Positions 19,035 to 26,927 of a stretch of DNA of 48,504 nt are shown here, in pieces. The DNA is taken from the NCBI GenBank assembly GCA_009377375.1, contig WHUE01000019.1:1-48504 (forward strand). Direction: 5' to 3'. Origin of the DNA: Alphaproteobacteria bacterium (GTDB lineage: Bacteria; Pseudomonadota; Alphaproteobacteria; MPNO01; UBA2964). Each line of letters starts with the position of its first letter. The stretch's first letter is position 1. Below the pieces are notes generated by a model. It did no database searches. It was not told the DNA's origin and worked only from the letters and a program-made list of their open reading frames with translations. The translations under genes were made by a program, and so were the position numbers.

Positions 19035-19910
19035 CTACGCCGCCGTCGCCGGGAAGAACCTGTCCAGCCAGGAGCGCACGATCTCGATCACCCGCGTGTT
19101 CGATTCGGCGAACATGAAGTGGTCGGTCTCGGCGAACAGATGCAGGTCGCAGGGCTGGCCGGCGTTCTGGAACAGCCGCACCGACTGCTCGGTCGGCGTC
19201 ACCGAGTCGTTCGAGCTGTGCAGCAGCAGCAGCGGGCGCGGCGCGATGTTGCCGACCACGTCGTCGGCGGTGAAGTTGAACATCGCCTGCGCCACCTCGG
19301 CGGGGAATTTCGTCACGGAGTTCTGGCTCAGATGGCCGCGCAGGTGCTCCGGGATCGGCACGATGTCGTAGCGGTCGACCATCAGGGATTCGCCGGTGCG
19401 CTCGCGGTGGCGGCGGCCTTCCTCCAGCATGGCCATGAACTTCGCCCAGCCTTCGGGGGTGGGGTGCTGGCCGCGGAACTTGATCTGCCCGTTGCCCCAG
19501 CCGCCGGAGGAGATGACGCAGCCGACGCGATCGTCCACCCCGCCGGTATAGACCGCGACCGCCGCGCCGAACGAGGAGCCGACGACGCCGATCCGCGCCC
19601 CGTCTACGTCGCCGCGCGTCTGCAGGTAGGTCAGCGCCGCCCGCGTGTCCTCCACCTGCTCCAGCGGGATGACGCGGCCGAACTCGCCGTCGCTCTCGCC
19701 GCAGCCGCGCATGTCGAACCGCATGGTGACATAGCCCCAGCCGGTGAACATGCTGCAGGGGCCGACGGTATTGCCCGACATCTTGTTGCTGCCGAAGCCG
19801 TGCAGGATCATCAGCGCCGGCCGCTTCTCGCCGGGCTTCAGGCCGTCCGGCACGTGCACCACGCCGTGCAGGGTCAAATCGCCCGACTTGAAGGTGACCT
19901 TGTCTTCCAT
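19035..19910 (-). CDS. Alpha/beta hydrolase (serine aminopeptidase S33/Hydrolase_4 type)
   Basis: A 291-residue cytoplasmic hydrolase. The nucleophile elbow is GSSFG (111-115, Ser113), the oxyanion region is LHGFG near 37-40, and FDMRGCGESDGEFG near 65-78 is the usual loop after strand 4. The acid and histidine are likely the Asp of SNDSVTP and the His of ETDHFMF near the C-terminus. It would hydrolyse an ester, thioester or C-C bond of unknown substrate. ATG 19910 (MEDKVTFKSG) is chosen over the longer frame, which runs antisense into the divergent gene. Confidence 0.83.
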   Translation of the reverse strand: MEDKVTFKSGDLTLHGVVHVPDGLKPGEKRPALMILHGFGSNKMSGNTVGPCSMFTGWGYVTMRFDMRGCGESDGEFGRVIPLEQVEDTRAALTYLQTRGDVDGARIGVVGSSFGAAVAVYTGGVDDRVGCVISSGGWGNGQIKFRGQHPTPEGWAKFMAMLEEGRRHRERTGESLMVDRYDIVPIPEHLRGHLSQNSVTKFPAEVAQAMFNFTADDVVGNIAPRPLLLLHSSNDSVTPTEQSVRLFQNAGQPCDLHLFAETDHFMFAESNTRVIEIVRSWLDRFFPATAA

Positions 19911-20058
19911 CCGCTGATCCTCGCCCTGTGCGTTTCGGGACTTTATAGGGGCGAAGCCGCGAAAGCGAAAGGGGCCGGCGGCGCGGCCGCCACTGGACCC
20001 GGCGCCGAACCCCGGATAGCTTGCGGGGCGGCGCGGGTTCTGGCGGGAGAGACGGCAT

Positions 20059-21102
20059 ATGGCGGAAGACGTCCGGGTTTCGGCGGAGGCGCTGACGGCG
20101 TTCATGCAGCGCGTTTTCGAGACGCTGGACGTGCCGCCGCAGGATGCGCGGATGGTGGCCGAAGGGCTCGCCTGGGCCAGCCTGCGCGGGATCGATTCGC
20201 ACGGGCTGATCCGGCTGCCGAGCTACGTGATGCGGCTCGACAAGGGCATCGTCAATCCGCGCCCCGCCATGAAGGTCGTCAAGGACCTGCCCGCCGCGAT
20301 GGTCGTCGACGCCGACGGCGCGCACGGCCAGGTCGCGGTGACCTTCGGCATGGAAAAGGCGATGGAAAAGGCGCGCTTCGCCGGGATCGGCTGGGTGCTG
20401 GTCAGCGCGACCAAGCACACCGGCGCGGTCGGGTGGTACACGCGCCGCGCGGCCGAGGCCGGCATGGCCGGCATCTATATCGGCACCTCGCAGCCCAACA
20501 TGGCCTATTACGGCAGCCGGGTCGGCGGTGTCTCCACCAGCCCGATCTGCATCAGCGTGCCGCGCGGGGGCGGGCGCACCATCACCGTCGATATGGCGAC
20601 GGCCGCGGCCGGGGTCGGCAAGCTGATGCACCACAAGGCGACCAACCAGCCGCTCGGCGAGGGCTGGGCGCTGGATGCCGAGGGCAACCCGACCACCGAC
20701 CCGCAGAAGGCGGAACTGCCCATGCCGCTCGGCGGGCCGAAGGGCGCCGGGCTGTCGCTGGTGTTCGAATGCCTGACCAGCCTGATGGTGGGCCCGTCCT
20801 ATATCCGCCGCTGGCTCGCGGGCGAATCGCGCATCCATCAGCAGAGCGCCATCGTCGCCGCGCTCGACATCGCCGCCTTCACCGATCTGGACTCGTACCG
20901 CAACGAGGCGGAGCTGCTGGCCGAGGAGATCAAGCGGCTGCCGAAGGCGGCGGGCGTCGACGAGATCCTGATTCCGGGCGAGCGCAGCGACGCCATCTGC
21001 GACCGGCGCAGCCGCTGCGGCATCCCGGTGCCCGCGAAGACCTGGGAACACGTCGCCGCGGTCGCCGACCGGCTCGGCATCGCGATGCCGGCGACGCTGT
21101 AG
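20059..21102 (+). CDS. Ldh_2 family (malate/L-lactate/ureidoglycolate dehydrogenase type) oxidoreductase
   Basis: A 347-residue NAD(P)-dependent 2-hydroxyacid oxidoreductase of the Ldh_2 family, unrelated to classical Rossmann dehydrogenases. It shows RGIDSHGLIRLP (His48 in the DSHG motif is the conserved catalytic histidine), then GSRVGGVSTSPICISVPR and the DMATAAAGVGK segment that binds cofactor. Substrate (malate, lactate, sulfolactate or similar) cannot be told from sequence. It is divergent from the alpha/beta hydrolase gene, whose start lies 148 bp away. Confidence 0.85.
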   Translation: MAEDVRVSAEALTAFMQRVFETLDVPPQDARMVAEGLAWASLRGIDSHGLIRLPSYVMRLDKGIVNPRPAMKVVKDLPAAMVVDADGAHGQVAVTFGMEKAMEKARFAGIGWVLVSATKHTGAVGWYTRRAAEAGMAGIYIGTSQPNMAYYGSRVGGVSTSPICISVPRGGGRTITVDMATAAAGVGKLMHHKATNQPLGEGWALDAEGNPTTDPQKAELPMPLGGPKGAGLSLVFECLTSLMVGPSYIRRWLAGESRIHQQSAIVAALDIAAFTDLDSYRNEAELLAEEIKRLPKAAGVDEILIPGERSDAICDRRSRCGIPVPAKTWEHVAAVADRLGIAMPATL

Positions 21103-21113
21103 GGAGAAATCGT

Positions 21114-21141
21114 CCCTCTCCGCCGCCGAGGGCGGAGAGGG
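21114..21141. terminator. Bidirectional hairpin between converging genes
   Basis: CCCTCTCCGCC (21114-21124) and GGCGGAGAGGG (21131-21141) form a perfect 11 bp stem with a six-base loop in the 53 bp gap between the Ldh_2 and dienelactone hydrolase genes. It lacks a T-tract and resembles other intergenic palindromes in this window. Confidence 0.45.
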
Positions 21142-21155
21142 AAGAACGGGCAGCC

Positions 21156-21830
21156 TCAGCCGACGTTCAGCGCCATGAAGTCCAGCACGCGGGCATGGGC
21201 CCGGGCGGCGGCGTCGGGGCGGTAGGCGCCTTCGCGGTCGTCGGTGCAGAACCCGTGCGGCGCGCCGTCATAGACGTAGAACGGGATGTCGGGAAAGGCG
21301 TCCTTGATCTTCTGTATATCGGAAAGCGGAATGGCCCGGTCGGAATCGCCGACATGGAACTGCATCGGGCATTTCGGGGTGCGGTCGAGCAGCTTCTGCA
21401 CCCCGCCGCCATAGAGGCTGATCGCGCAGGCGAGGCCGTCCAGCTTGGTGGCCGCGTACCACGCCACCAGCCCGCCATAGCAGTAGCCGACCAGCCCGAC
21501 CCGCCCGGCGGGCTTCACCGCCTCCAAGGCGGCGGCGACGTCGGCGAGGATCCAGTCCTCGCCGATCGCGGCGCGCAGCTTGTGGCCCTTCTCGTAATCC
21601 TCGCCGACATAGCCGAGCGAGACGCCTCTCTCCACCCGGTCGAACAGCGCCGGGGCGATGGCCGCGTAGCCGTCGGCGGCGAAATGGTCGACCAGCCGGT
21701 TCATATGCGGCGTCAGCCCGAAGATTTCCTGTATCACCACGATTCCGCCCTTCGGCGTGGTCGCCGGATCGCTGCGGAACGCGTCGAGCTCATGCCCGTC
21801 GGCGGCGGTCAGCGTCACTCTCTCTGCCAT
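21156..21830 (-). CDS. Dienelactone hydrolase family protein
   Basis: A 224-residue alpha/beta hydrolase with cysteine nucleophile: GYCYGG places Cys117, with Asp164 (GDSDR) and His192 (APHGF) completing the triad, and Glu35 in QEIFG as in true dienelactone hydrolases. Classical members open dienelactone to maleylacetate in chloroaromatic breakdown; many relatives have other ester substrates. It is 46 bp downstream of the gentisate-dioxygenase-like gene on the same strand, so it probably acts on a ring-cleavage product in the same pathway. Confidence 0.86.
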   Translation of the reverse strand: MAERVTLTAADGHELDAFRSDPATTPKGGIVVIQEIFGLTPHMNRLVDHFAADGYAAIAPALFDRVERGVSLGYVGEDYEKGHKLRAAIGEDWILADVAAALEAVKPAGRVGLVGYCYGGLVAWYAATKLDGLACAISLYGGGVQKLLDRTPKCPMQFHVGDSDRAIPLSDIQKIKDAFPDIPFYVYDGAPHGFCTDDREGAYRPDAAARAHARVLDFMALNVG

Positions 21831-21876
21831 GGAAGGTTCCGTTTCCTGTCGTTGCCGTGAAAGGGACGCGCGGCCA

Positions 21877-23040
21877 TCAGGCCAGCCGGACGATCCCGCC
21901 GTCCGGCCTCCGCCCGTGCTTCATGTAGAACCGCATCGCCGTCAGCGCCGGCTCGTCGGAGGAGACGAACAGGATCGCGTCGCCGCCCCCCGCCGTCTCG
22001 TTGACGTGCTCCAGCCAGTGCCCGCCCGGCACGCAGAACGTGTCGAAGGGCTGCCAGTCGTAGCGTTCCCCGTCGATCAGGCTGTGGCCCGTCCCCTCGA
22101 TCACCGTGACGATCAGGCTGGCGTTCTGGCGCAGCTTCAGGGTGCGCTCGCCTGGGCGCAGCATCTGGGCGAAGAAGGTCATGGTGGCGTAGGGCGCCCG
22201 GCCGGTGGTGGGGTCCACGTATTCCAGCAGCACCGCTTCGAACCCGTTGCCCTCGTAGGGGCGCAGGTTCTCCAGCGCCTCGCGGGTCCGCTCCCAGCGG
22301 TAGACGTACATCGGCGAGGCGTCGCCCGTGCCGCGCGCGTGGCTGACGCTGCGCGGCATCAGCCCGCCATTGCCGTAGACGCGCTGCGAATAGTCGGCGG
22401 GGAAGCGGTTCGCCTGCACGTCGGCACGGATGCGCTCGCCGTGCTCGTCCTCCTCGTAATAGTCGCTCTCGAAATAGGTCGCGTTCAGCGTGTTCACCAG
22501 CGGCATGTCGAGCACCGACAGGTTGACCGCGCCGCCCTCGCCCTCGTTGCCGTGGTTGTGCCAGGTGTCGTGCGGGGTCAGCACCAGGTCGCCCGGGCCG
22601 AAGGTGATCGGCTCGCCCTCCACCCCGGTGAAGTTGGTGTGCCCGGTCAGCCCCAGCCGGATGGCGTTGGGCGAATGGCGATGCGCGGGCGCGATCTCGT
22701 TCGGGTTGTTGATGCGGTAGGCCGCGAACAGCGTGTTGGTCGTCGCGATCTGCCCGCCCAAAGACGGGTTGCACATGATCAGCGACCGGCGCTCGGAATC
22801 GTGCATGTCGATCAGCTCGCCCGCCTTCTCGAGGCAGGGCAGGACATCGGCGTAGCGCCAGATATGCGGCTTCGCCTTGTCGAATTTCTGCAGCTTCCGC
22901 ACCGCCTCGTGCTCGGTCTCGCTGTCGGTGGACCAGAACTCGAACAGATGCAGTTTCCGGGTGCGCTCGTGCAGCGCGTCCATCTCGCGCCGCCAGTTGT
23001 CGTCGCGGGCGGCGCGTTCCTCGGGGGCCACTGTATCCAT
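21877..23040 (-). CDS. Gentisate 1,2-dioxygenase-like bicupin
   Basis: A 387-residue bicupin dioxygenase. The first cupin shows the iron ligands His120 and His122 (AHRHSPNA) and a later histidine in TPHDTWHNHG (about 161-163). A second cupin near 285-375 has WQPFDTFCVPGGHW. Members cleave gentisate, salicylate or 1-hydroxy-2-naphthoate between the carboxyl- and hydroxyl-bearing carbons. With an FAD ring hydroxylase 29 bp upstream, hydroxybenzoate to gentisate to maleylpyruvate is the simplest reading. ATG 23040 is preceded by GGGAGGA; the longer frame runs antisense into the hydroxylase gene. Confidence 0.85.
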   Translation of the reverse strand: MDTVAPEERAARDDNWRREMDALHERTRKLHLFEFWSTDSETEHEAVRKLQKFDKAKPHIWRYADVLPCLEKAGELIDMHDSERRSLIMCNPSLGGQIATTNTLFAAYRINNPNEIAPAHRHSPNAIRLGLTGHTNFTGVEGEPITFGPGDLVLTPHDTWHNHGNEGEGGAVNLSVLDMPLVNTLNATYFESDYYEEDEHGERIRADVQANRFPADYSQRVYGNGGLMPRSVSHARGTGDASPMYVYRWERTREALENLRPYEGNGFEAVLLEYVDPTTGRAPYATMTFFAQMLRPGERTLKLRQNASLIVTVIEGTGHSLIDGERYDWQPFDTFCVPGGHWLEHVNETAGGGDAILFVSSDEPALTAMRFYMKHGRRPDGGIVRLA

Positions 23041-23069
23041 GTCGTCCTCCCTTCTGGCCGGCTTCGGTC

Positions 23070-24290
23070 CTATTCGACTTCCGCCGCTGCTTCCAGGCTC
23101 TCGACCAGCGCCGCGCGGCGCATATAGGCCCGGCGCTGGTCCCTGTCCTCGCCGACGCGGCGCAGCGCCTCCAGGTTGCGCGCCCGAATGTCCGGGTCGC
23201 GCTCCTCCATCAGCTTCTTGTTGGCGATGGTCTGCGCCTGGGTGAAATCGACCGCCGCCTTGCGCCGCTGGCGGGTGTAGCGGTCCAGCAGCTCCGGCCC
23301 GGCCTCGCCCTTCCACACCGGCGCCAGCTTGTCGGCCAGGTTCATCGCGTCGTGGATGCCGCCATTCAGTCCCATCCCGCCGATGGGGTTGTTGACATGC
23401 GCCGAATCGCCGGCCAGCAGCACGCGGCCCCGGTTCATCGTCTCGGCCACGCACTGGCTGACCGTGTAGACATTGGCGTAGGCGATCTCGTAGGCGCCGG
23501 GCTTGGGAAAGAATTTCTGCATCCGGTCCTCGATCGTCTCGGGCCGCCGGGCCTCCGCCTCGGTCTCGCCGACGCGCATCGGGAACACGCCGCGCCAGAC
23601 GGGGCGGCCGTCCTCGCCGTTGACCTTGAACAGGTTGCACCACTCCGCCGGGTCGGAGAAGTAGTTGCGGATGGCGATGCGGCCGTCGCCCTGCATGAAG
23701 TCGTAATAGGTGCCGATCTTGATGAACAGCTCGGGATAGGTGAAGCCCTCGAAGGCGATCCCCGCCTGCTTGCGCACCGCCGACCGCCCGCCGTCGCAGC
23801 CGATCAGGTAGGAGGCGCGCAGCGTCTCGCGCCCGCCGTCGCGGTGCTCCACCGTCACGTCCACATGGTCGTCCGCCTGCTCGAACCCGGCGAAGGCGCA
23901 GGAAAAGCGGACGTCGAACTCCGGCTCGTCGCCGTAGAGCGCCAGGATCTTGGTGACCAGCTTGTACTGCTCGTATTGCAGCACGTAGGGGAATTCCAGC
24001 TCGTCATCCAGCTCGCCGAGGTCGAACTCGACGATCTGCTCGCCGGTCACCCGGTCGTGGAAGCGGTAGACCGGCGCGACCAGCCCCTCGGGGATGATCT
24101 CCTCGGCCAGCCCCAGCGCATGCAGCATCGCCATGGTCGGGGGATGGTTGGAGGCGGCGCGCTGGTCCACGAACGGCTCGTCCAGCGTCTCCAGCACCGT
24201 CACCGGCACACCCCGCCGGAACAGCGCCAGCGCGGTCACCATGCCGACCGGCCCGCCGCCGGCGATCACGACACGGTCCTTTTCTGCCAT
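23070..24290 (-). CDS. FAD-dependent aromatic hydroxylase (3-hydroxybenzoate 6-hydroxylase / MhpA-like)
   Basis: A 406-residue class A flavoprotein monooxygenase: dinucleotide motif AGGGPVG at 10-16, DG-type motif in IGCDGGRSAVRKQAG and the GD motif in LLAGDSAHVNNPIGGMGLNGG. It inserts one oxygen atom into a phenolic ring using NAD(P)H. Genes for a gentisate-type dioxygenase and a dienelactone hydrolase follow on the same strand, suggesting it makes the para-dihydroxylated substrate for cleavage. ATG 24290 is preferred because GAGG stands about six bases before it; an ATG six bases further out is possible. Confidence 0.84.
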   Translation of the reverse strand: MAEKDRVVIAGGGPVGMVTALALFRRGVPVTVLETLDEPFVDQRAASNHPPTMAMLHALGLAEEIIPEGLVAPVYRFHDRVTGEQIVEFDLGELDDELEFPYVLQYEQYKLVTKILALYGDEPEFDVRFSCAFAGFEQADDHVDVTVEHRDGGRETLRASYLIGCDGGRSAVRKQAGIAFEGFTYPELFIKIGTYYDFMQGDGRIAIRNYFSDPAEWCNLFKVNGEDGRPVWRGVFPMRVGETEAEARRPETIEDRMQKFFPKPGAYEIAYANVYTVSQCVAETMNRGRVLLAGDSAHVNNPIGGMGLNGGIHDAMNLADKLAPVWKGEAGPELLDRYTRQRRKAAVDFTQAQTIANKKLMEERDPDIRARNLEALRRVGEDRDQRRAYMRRAALVESLEAAAEVE

Positions 24291-24365
24291 TCCCATCCTC
24301 GCGGTCGATGAAGGACGGAGTATCCCGCCCCCGGCCCGGAGGGTCAACCGAAGGGCGCGGTTTCA

Positions 24366-24410
24366 CCCCCTCCCTGTCCCTTCCGCTTGCGGGGAGGGAC
24401 AGGGAGGGGG
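24366..24410. terminator. Very stable 16 bp hairpin between the nitroreductase and hydroxylase genes
   Basis: CCCCCTCCCTGTCCCT (24366-24381) pairs perfectly with AGGGACAGGGAGGGGG (24395-24410) around a 13-base loop that itself contains a short CCGC/GCGG stem. It lies just past the stop of the minus-strand nitroreductase gene and likely ends that transcript. It has the look of a dispersed intergenic palindrome. Confidence 0.55.
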
Positions 24411-24420
24411 GCTTTCGCCC

Positions 24421-25254
24421 CTAGTCCAGCGCGAAACCGTGCCGCAGCAGGAAGTCGCGGAGCTGCGCCCGTTCCGGCAAAGCGAGCTGGCGGGCGACGC
24501 CTTCGGACCAGTAATAGGGATCGGCATGGCCGAACCGGCCGGGGTGGCGCTGGCGCTCGGGCGGCTGGGGGAAGATGGCATGGCGGCGGCGGTCGTAGGC
24601 GTCGATCTCCGCCTCCAGCGCGCTGTCGTCGTAGCGGTCGGTATGGACCGCGACCGATTGCGGCAGGCGCTGGTTCACGTAGCCTTCCGCCGCCGGCCAG
24701 CCGGCCATCAGCCCGGCCACCGGGAACACGCCGCCGGGCAGACCCAGCACGTCCGCCACGCCTTCGATCTCGTCGCGCAAGCTGCTCAGCGGCGCGCAGC
24801 GCAGCCCCGCCGCCTCCGCCGCGACGACGAAGAAGCCGAGCGCCAGCGCGGCATCGACCGTCGCGTTCAGCAGCGTGTCCAGATTGTCGTTGGTGTGGGG
24901 ATGCCCGCGCATTTCGCAGATGCGGCGGCCCCGGCGCGCATCGGCGCAGAACACGAGCAGCAGCGGCGCGCTCTCGATCTGGCTCGTGCGCTTGCACAGC
25001 GGGGCGAGCCTCGCCCGCTGCGCCGGGTCCTTCACCGCGACGATGGAATATTGCTGCAGGTTCGACTTGGTCGGCGCCGACTGCGCGCAGGCGAGCAGGG
25101 TGCGCAGCAGCGCGTCCGGCACCGGCGCGTCGGTGTAGGCGCGCAAGCTGCGGCGCTCCAGCAACCCGGCGACGGTCCCGTTCGGCGGCGGCGCGGCGTC
25201 CGGCGCGGCCCCCTCCCCGTAACGGTTTGCGATCATCTCGGCGAGGGCGGTCAT
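24421..25254 (-). CDS. Nitroreductase family protein
   Basis: A 277-residue FMN-dependent nitroreductase-fold protein: RRSLRAYTDAPVPDALL with the FMN-phosphate arginines near residue 35, APTKSNLQQYSIVAV near 60-74, and AALALGFFVVAAEAAGL near 135-151. It resembles NfsA-type proteins in length. It could reduce nitro compounds, quinones or a ring of an aromatic substrate. ATG 25254 is chosen because the upstream frame extension is not family-like. It diverges from the luciferase-like monooxygenase gene across a 130 bp gap. Confidence 0.83.
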   Translation of the reverse strand: MTALAEMIANRYGEGAAPDAAPPPNGTVAGLLERRSLRAYTDAPVPDALLRTLLACAQSAPTKSNLQQYSIVAVKDPAQRARLAPLCKRTSQIESAPLLLVFCADARRGRRICEMRGHPHTNDNLDTLLNATVDAALALGFFVVAAEAAGLRCAPLSSLRDEIEGVADVLGLPGGVFPVAGLMAGWPAAEGYVNQRLPQSVAVHTDRYDDSALEAEIDAYDRRRHAIFPQPPERQRHPGRFGHADPYYWSEGVARQLALPERAQLRDFLLRHGFALD

Positions 25255-25384
25255 GGCGTCAGCCTCCTTTTTCCTGGCGCGGTGGCCCGATCCTAGCGTG
25301 AAATCCGGCGCAAGGCAGGGGGCGGCCCTTTCGCCGGCGTGCGGCTCTTGGTCTAATGGGCCGAACGCACAGGGAGGCATCGGC

Positions 25385-26308
25385 ATGCAGATCGGCGTCG
25401 TCTTTCCCCAGAGCGAGATCGGCAACGATCCGGGCGCGATCCGGGACTACGCGCAGGCGGTGGAAGGGCTGGGCTACACCCATGTCGCCGCCTTCGACCA
25501 CGTGATCGGCGCCGACCCGGCCAGCCGTCCAGGGTGGAAGCCGCTCTACACGCACGAGAACGCGTTTCACGAGGTGTTCGTGCTGTTCGGCTTCCTCGCC
25601 GGCTGCACCGCGCGCGTCGGGCTGGTGACCTCGATCCTGATCCTGCCGCAGCGCCAGGCGGCGCTGGTCGCCAAGCAGGCGGCGGAGGTGGACGTGCTAT
25701 CCGGCGGACGGCTGCGGCTCGGCGTCGCCAACGGCTGGAACCCGGTGGAGTACGAGGCCCTCGGCGAGGATTTCCGCACCCGCGGCCGCCGGATCGAGGA
25801 ACAGATCGCCTTCCTGCGCGCGCTGTGGTGCGATCCGCTGGCGTCGTTCGATGGCGAGCGTTACGCGATCCACGACGCCGGGCTCAACCCGCTGCCGGTG
25901 CAGCGCCCGATCCCGGTCTGGCTCGGCGGCATGGCGGATGCCGTTGTCAGCCGCGTGGGCCGCGTCGCCGACGGCTGGTTCCCGCGCTTTCCGGGGCTCG
26001 GCAAGCGCGGCCCGACCGAGATCATGCCGACCCGGCCGGAAGCGCCCGCCGCGATCATCGCCCGCATGCGCGAGCATGCCGCCGCCGCCGGGCGCGACCC
26101 CGCTTCCATCGGCATCGAGGGACGGGTGCGGCTCTGCGGCCGGACCGAGGAGGAATGGTTCGCCGAGCTGGAGGACTGGCGCGCCCTCGGCGCGACGCAT
26201 ATGCAGGTCTACACCATGGAGCATGGGCTCAACGGCGCGGACGCGCATCTGGAGCCGCTTTGCCGCTTCGCCGGGGCGATGAAGGCGCGCGGGCTGGACC
26301 TGTCGTAG
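25385..26308 (+). CDS. Luciferase-like (LLM class) monooxygenase, TIGR03619-like
   Basis: A 307-residue TIM-barrel protein of the bacterial luciferase-like family. Seen are MQIGVVFPQSEIG at the N-terminus, VGLVTSILILPQRQAALVAKQAAEVDVLSGGR in the middle and LRLGVANGWNPVEYEALGEDFRTRGRR. The pattern fits the F420-dependent TIGR03619 subgroup, but the cofactor (FMN or F420) cannot be settled from sequence. It probably oxygenates an organic substrate. ATG 25385 is preceded by AGGGAGG. It converges on the small VOC gene 49 bp away. Confidence 0.82.
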   Translation: MQIGVVFPQSEIGNDPGAIRDYAQAVEGLGYTHVAAFDHVIGADPASRPGWKPLYTHENAFHEVFVLFGFLAGCTARVGLVTSILILPQRQAALVAKQAAEVDVLSGGRLRLGVANGWNPVEYEALGEDFRTRGRRIEEQIAFLRALWCDPLASFDGERYAIHDAGLNPLPVQRPIPVWLGGMADAVVSRVGRVADGWFPRFPGLGKRGPTEIMPTRPEAPAAIIARMREHAAAAGRDPASIGIEGRVRLCGRTEEEWFAELEDWRALGATHMQVYTMEHGLNGADAHLEPLCRFAGAMKARGLDLS

Positions 26309-26357
26309 CCGCCGGACGGCGGCGTGCCTGTCGCGGCCGTGACGTGCGGGAGAAGGG

Positions 26358-26723
26358 CTACTCCGCCACGGTCATCTCGTAGCCGGTGTCGGACAGGTTG
26401 AAGTTGTTGCCGTCCGGATCGGTCCCCCGGTTTTTGGAGGTCGGCCGCTTGCCGCCCTTGCCCTTCGGCCGGGCGAGGCCCCAGGCCTCCATCCGCCCGG
26501 CGATCGCATCCTCGTCCTCGACCGTGAAGCCGATATGGTTGAGGCCGGAAGGCTTGCCCTCCGCCCGGTTGGGCACAAGGGTGAGGTTGAGATGGCCGTC
26601 GGTGAGATAGATCGCCTCGGCGCCCTTGTTGTCGACGCGCTTCATCTCGAAGACCTCCTCGTAGAAGCGGGCCAGCCGCTCCGGGTCCAGGGTGATGATC
26701 GAGATCTGCTGAATTCTGGGCAT
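26358..26723 (-). CDS. Small VOC (glyoxalase/bleomycin resistance-like) protein
   Basis: A 121-residue single VOC domain: starts MPRIQQISIITLDPERLARFYEEVF, then SGLNHIGFTVED and a C-terminal DPDGNNFNLSDTGYE with the metal-binding region. Such proteins include glyoxalases, epimerases and antibiotic-binding proteins. The divergent ornithine-cyclodeaminase-like gene begins 205 bp away. Function unknown. Confidence 0.83.
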   Translation of the reverse strand: MPRIQQISIITLDPERLARFYEEVFEMKRVDNKGAEAIYLTDGHLNLTLVPNRAEGKPSGLNHIGFTVEDEDAIAGRMEAWGLARPKGKGGKRPTSKNRGTDPDGNNFNLSDTGYEMTVAE

Positions 26724-26871
26724 GGGTGCTCCTCGCGTTGCGCCGCGCCGGGGCGCGGGTCGAAATGTAGGATGGCGGCCGCTCCCGGCCGCCGTCCCGC
26801 TCCCTGTCGGACCGCGATTATGCCGTCCGGAGCTGTTCTTTCCAGCCGGGCGTGTCCCGGCGCATCCGACG

Positions 26872-26877
26872 TATAAT
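26872..26877 (+). promoter_or_regulatory. TATAAT -10 element upstream of the ornithine cyclodeaminase-like gene
   Basis: A perfect TATAAT lies 50 bases before ATG 26928 in the divergent intergenic region. No good -35 match is seen at 16-18 bp, so an activator or a weak -35 may be used. Confidence 0.4.
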
Positions 26878-26927
26878 GCAGCTCGTGGCGAGCGAGAAAC
26901 ACGGAATCGGCTGAGGAGCGACCGCGC

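Noticed and set aside
19119-21860. A 913-codon plus-strand frame across three genes
   Set aside because: It overlaps the hydrolase antisense, the Ldh_2 gene out of frame and the dienelactone hydrolase antisense; no motif.
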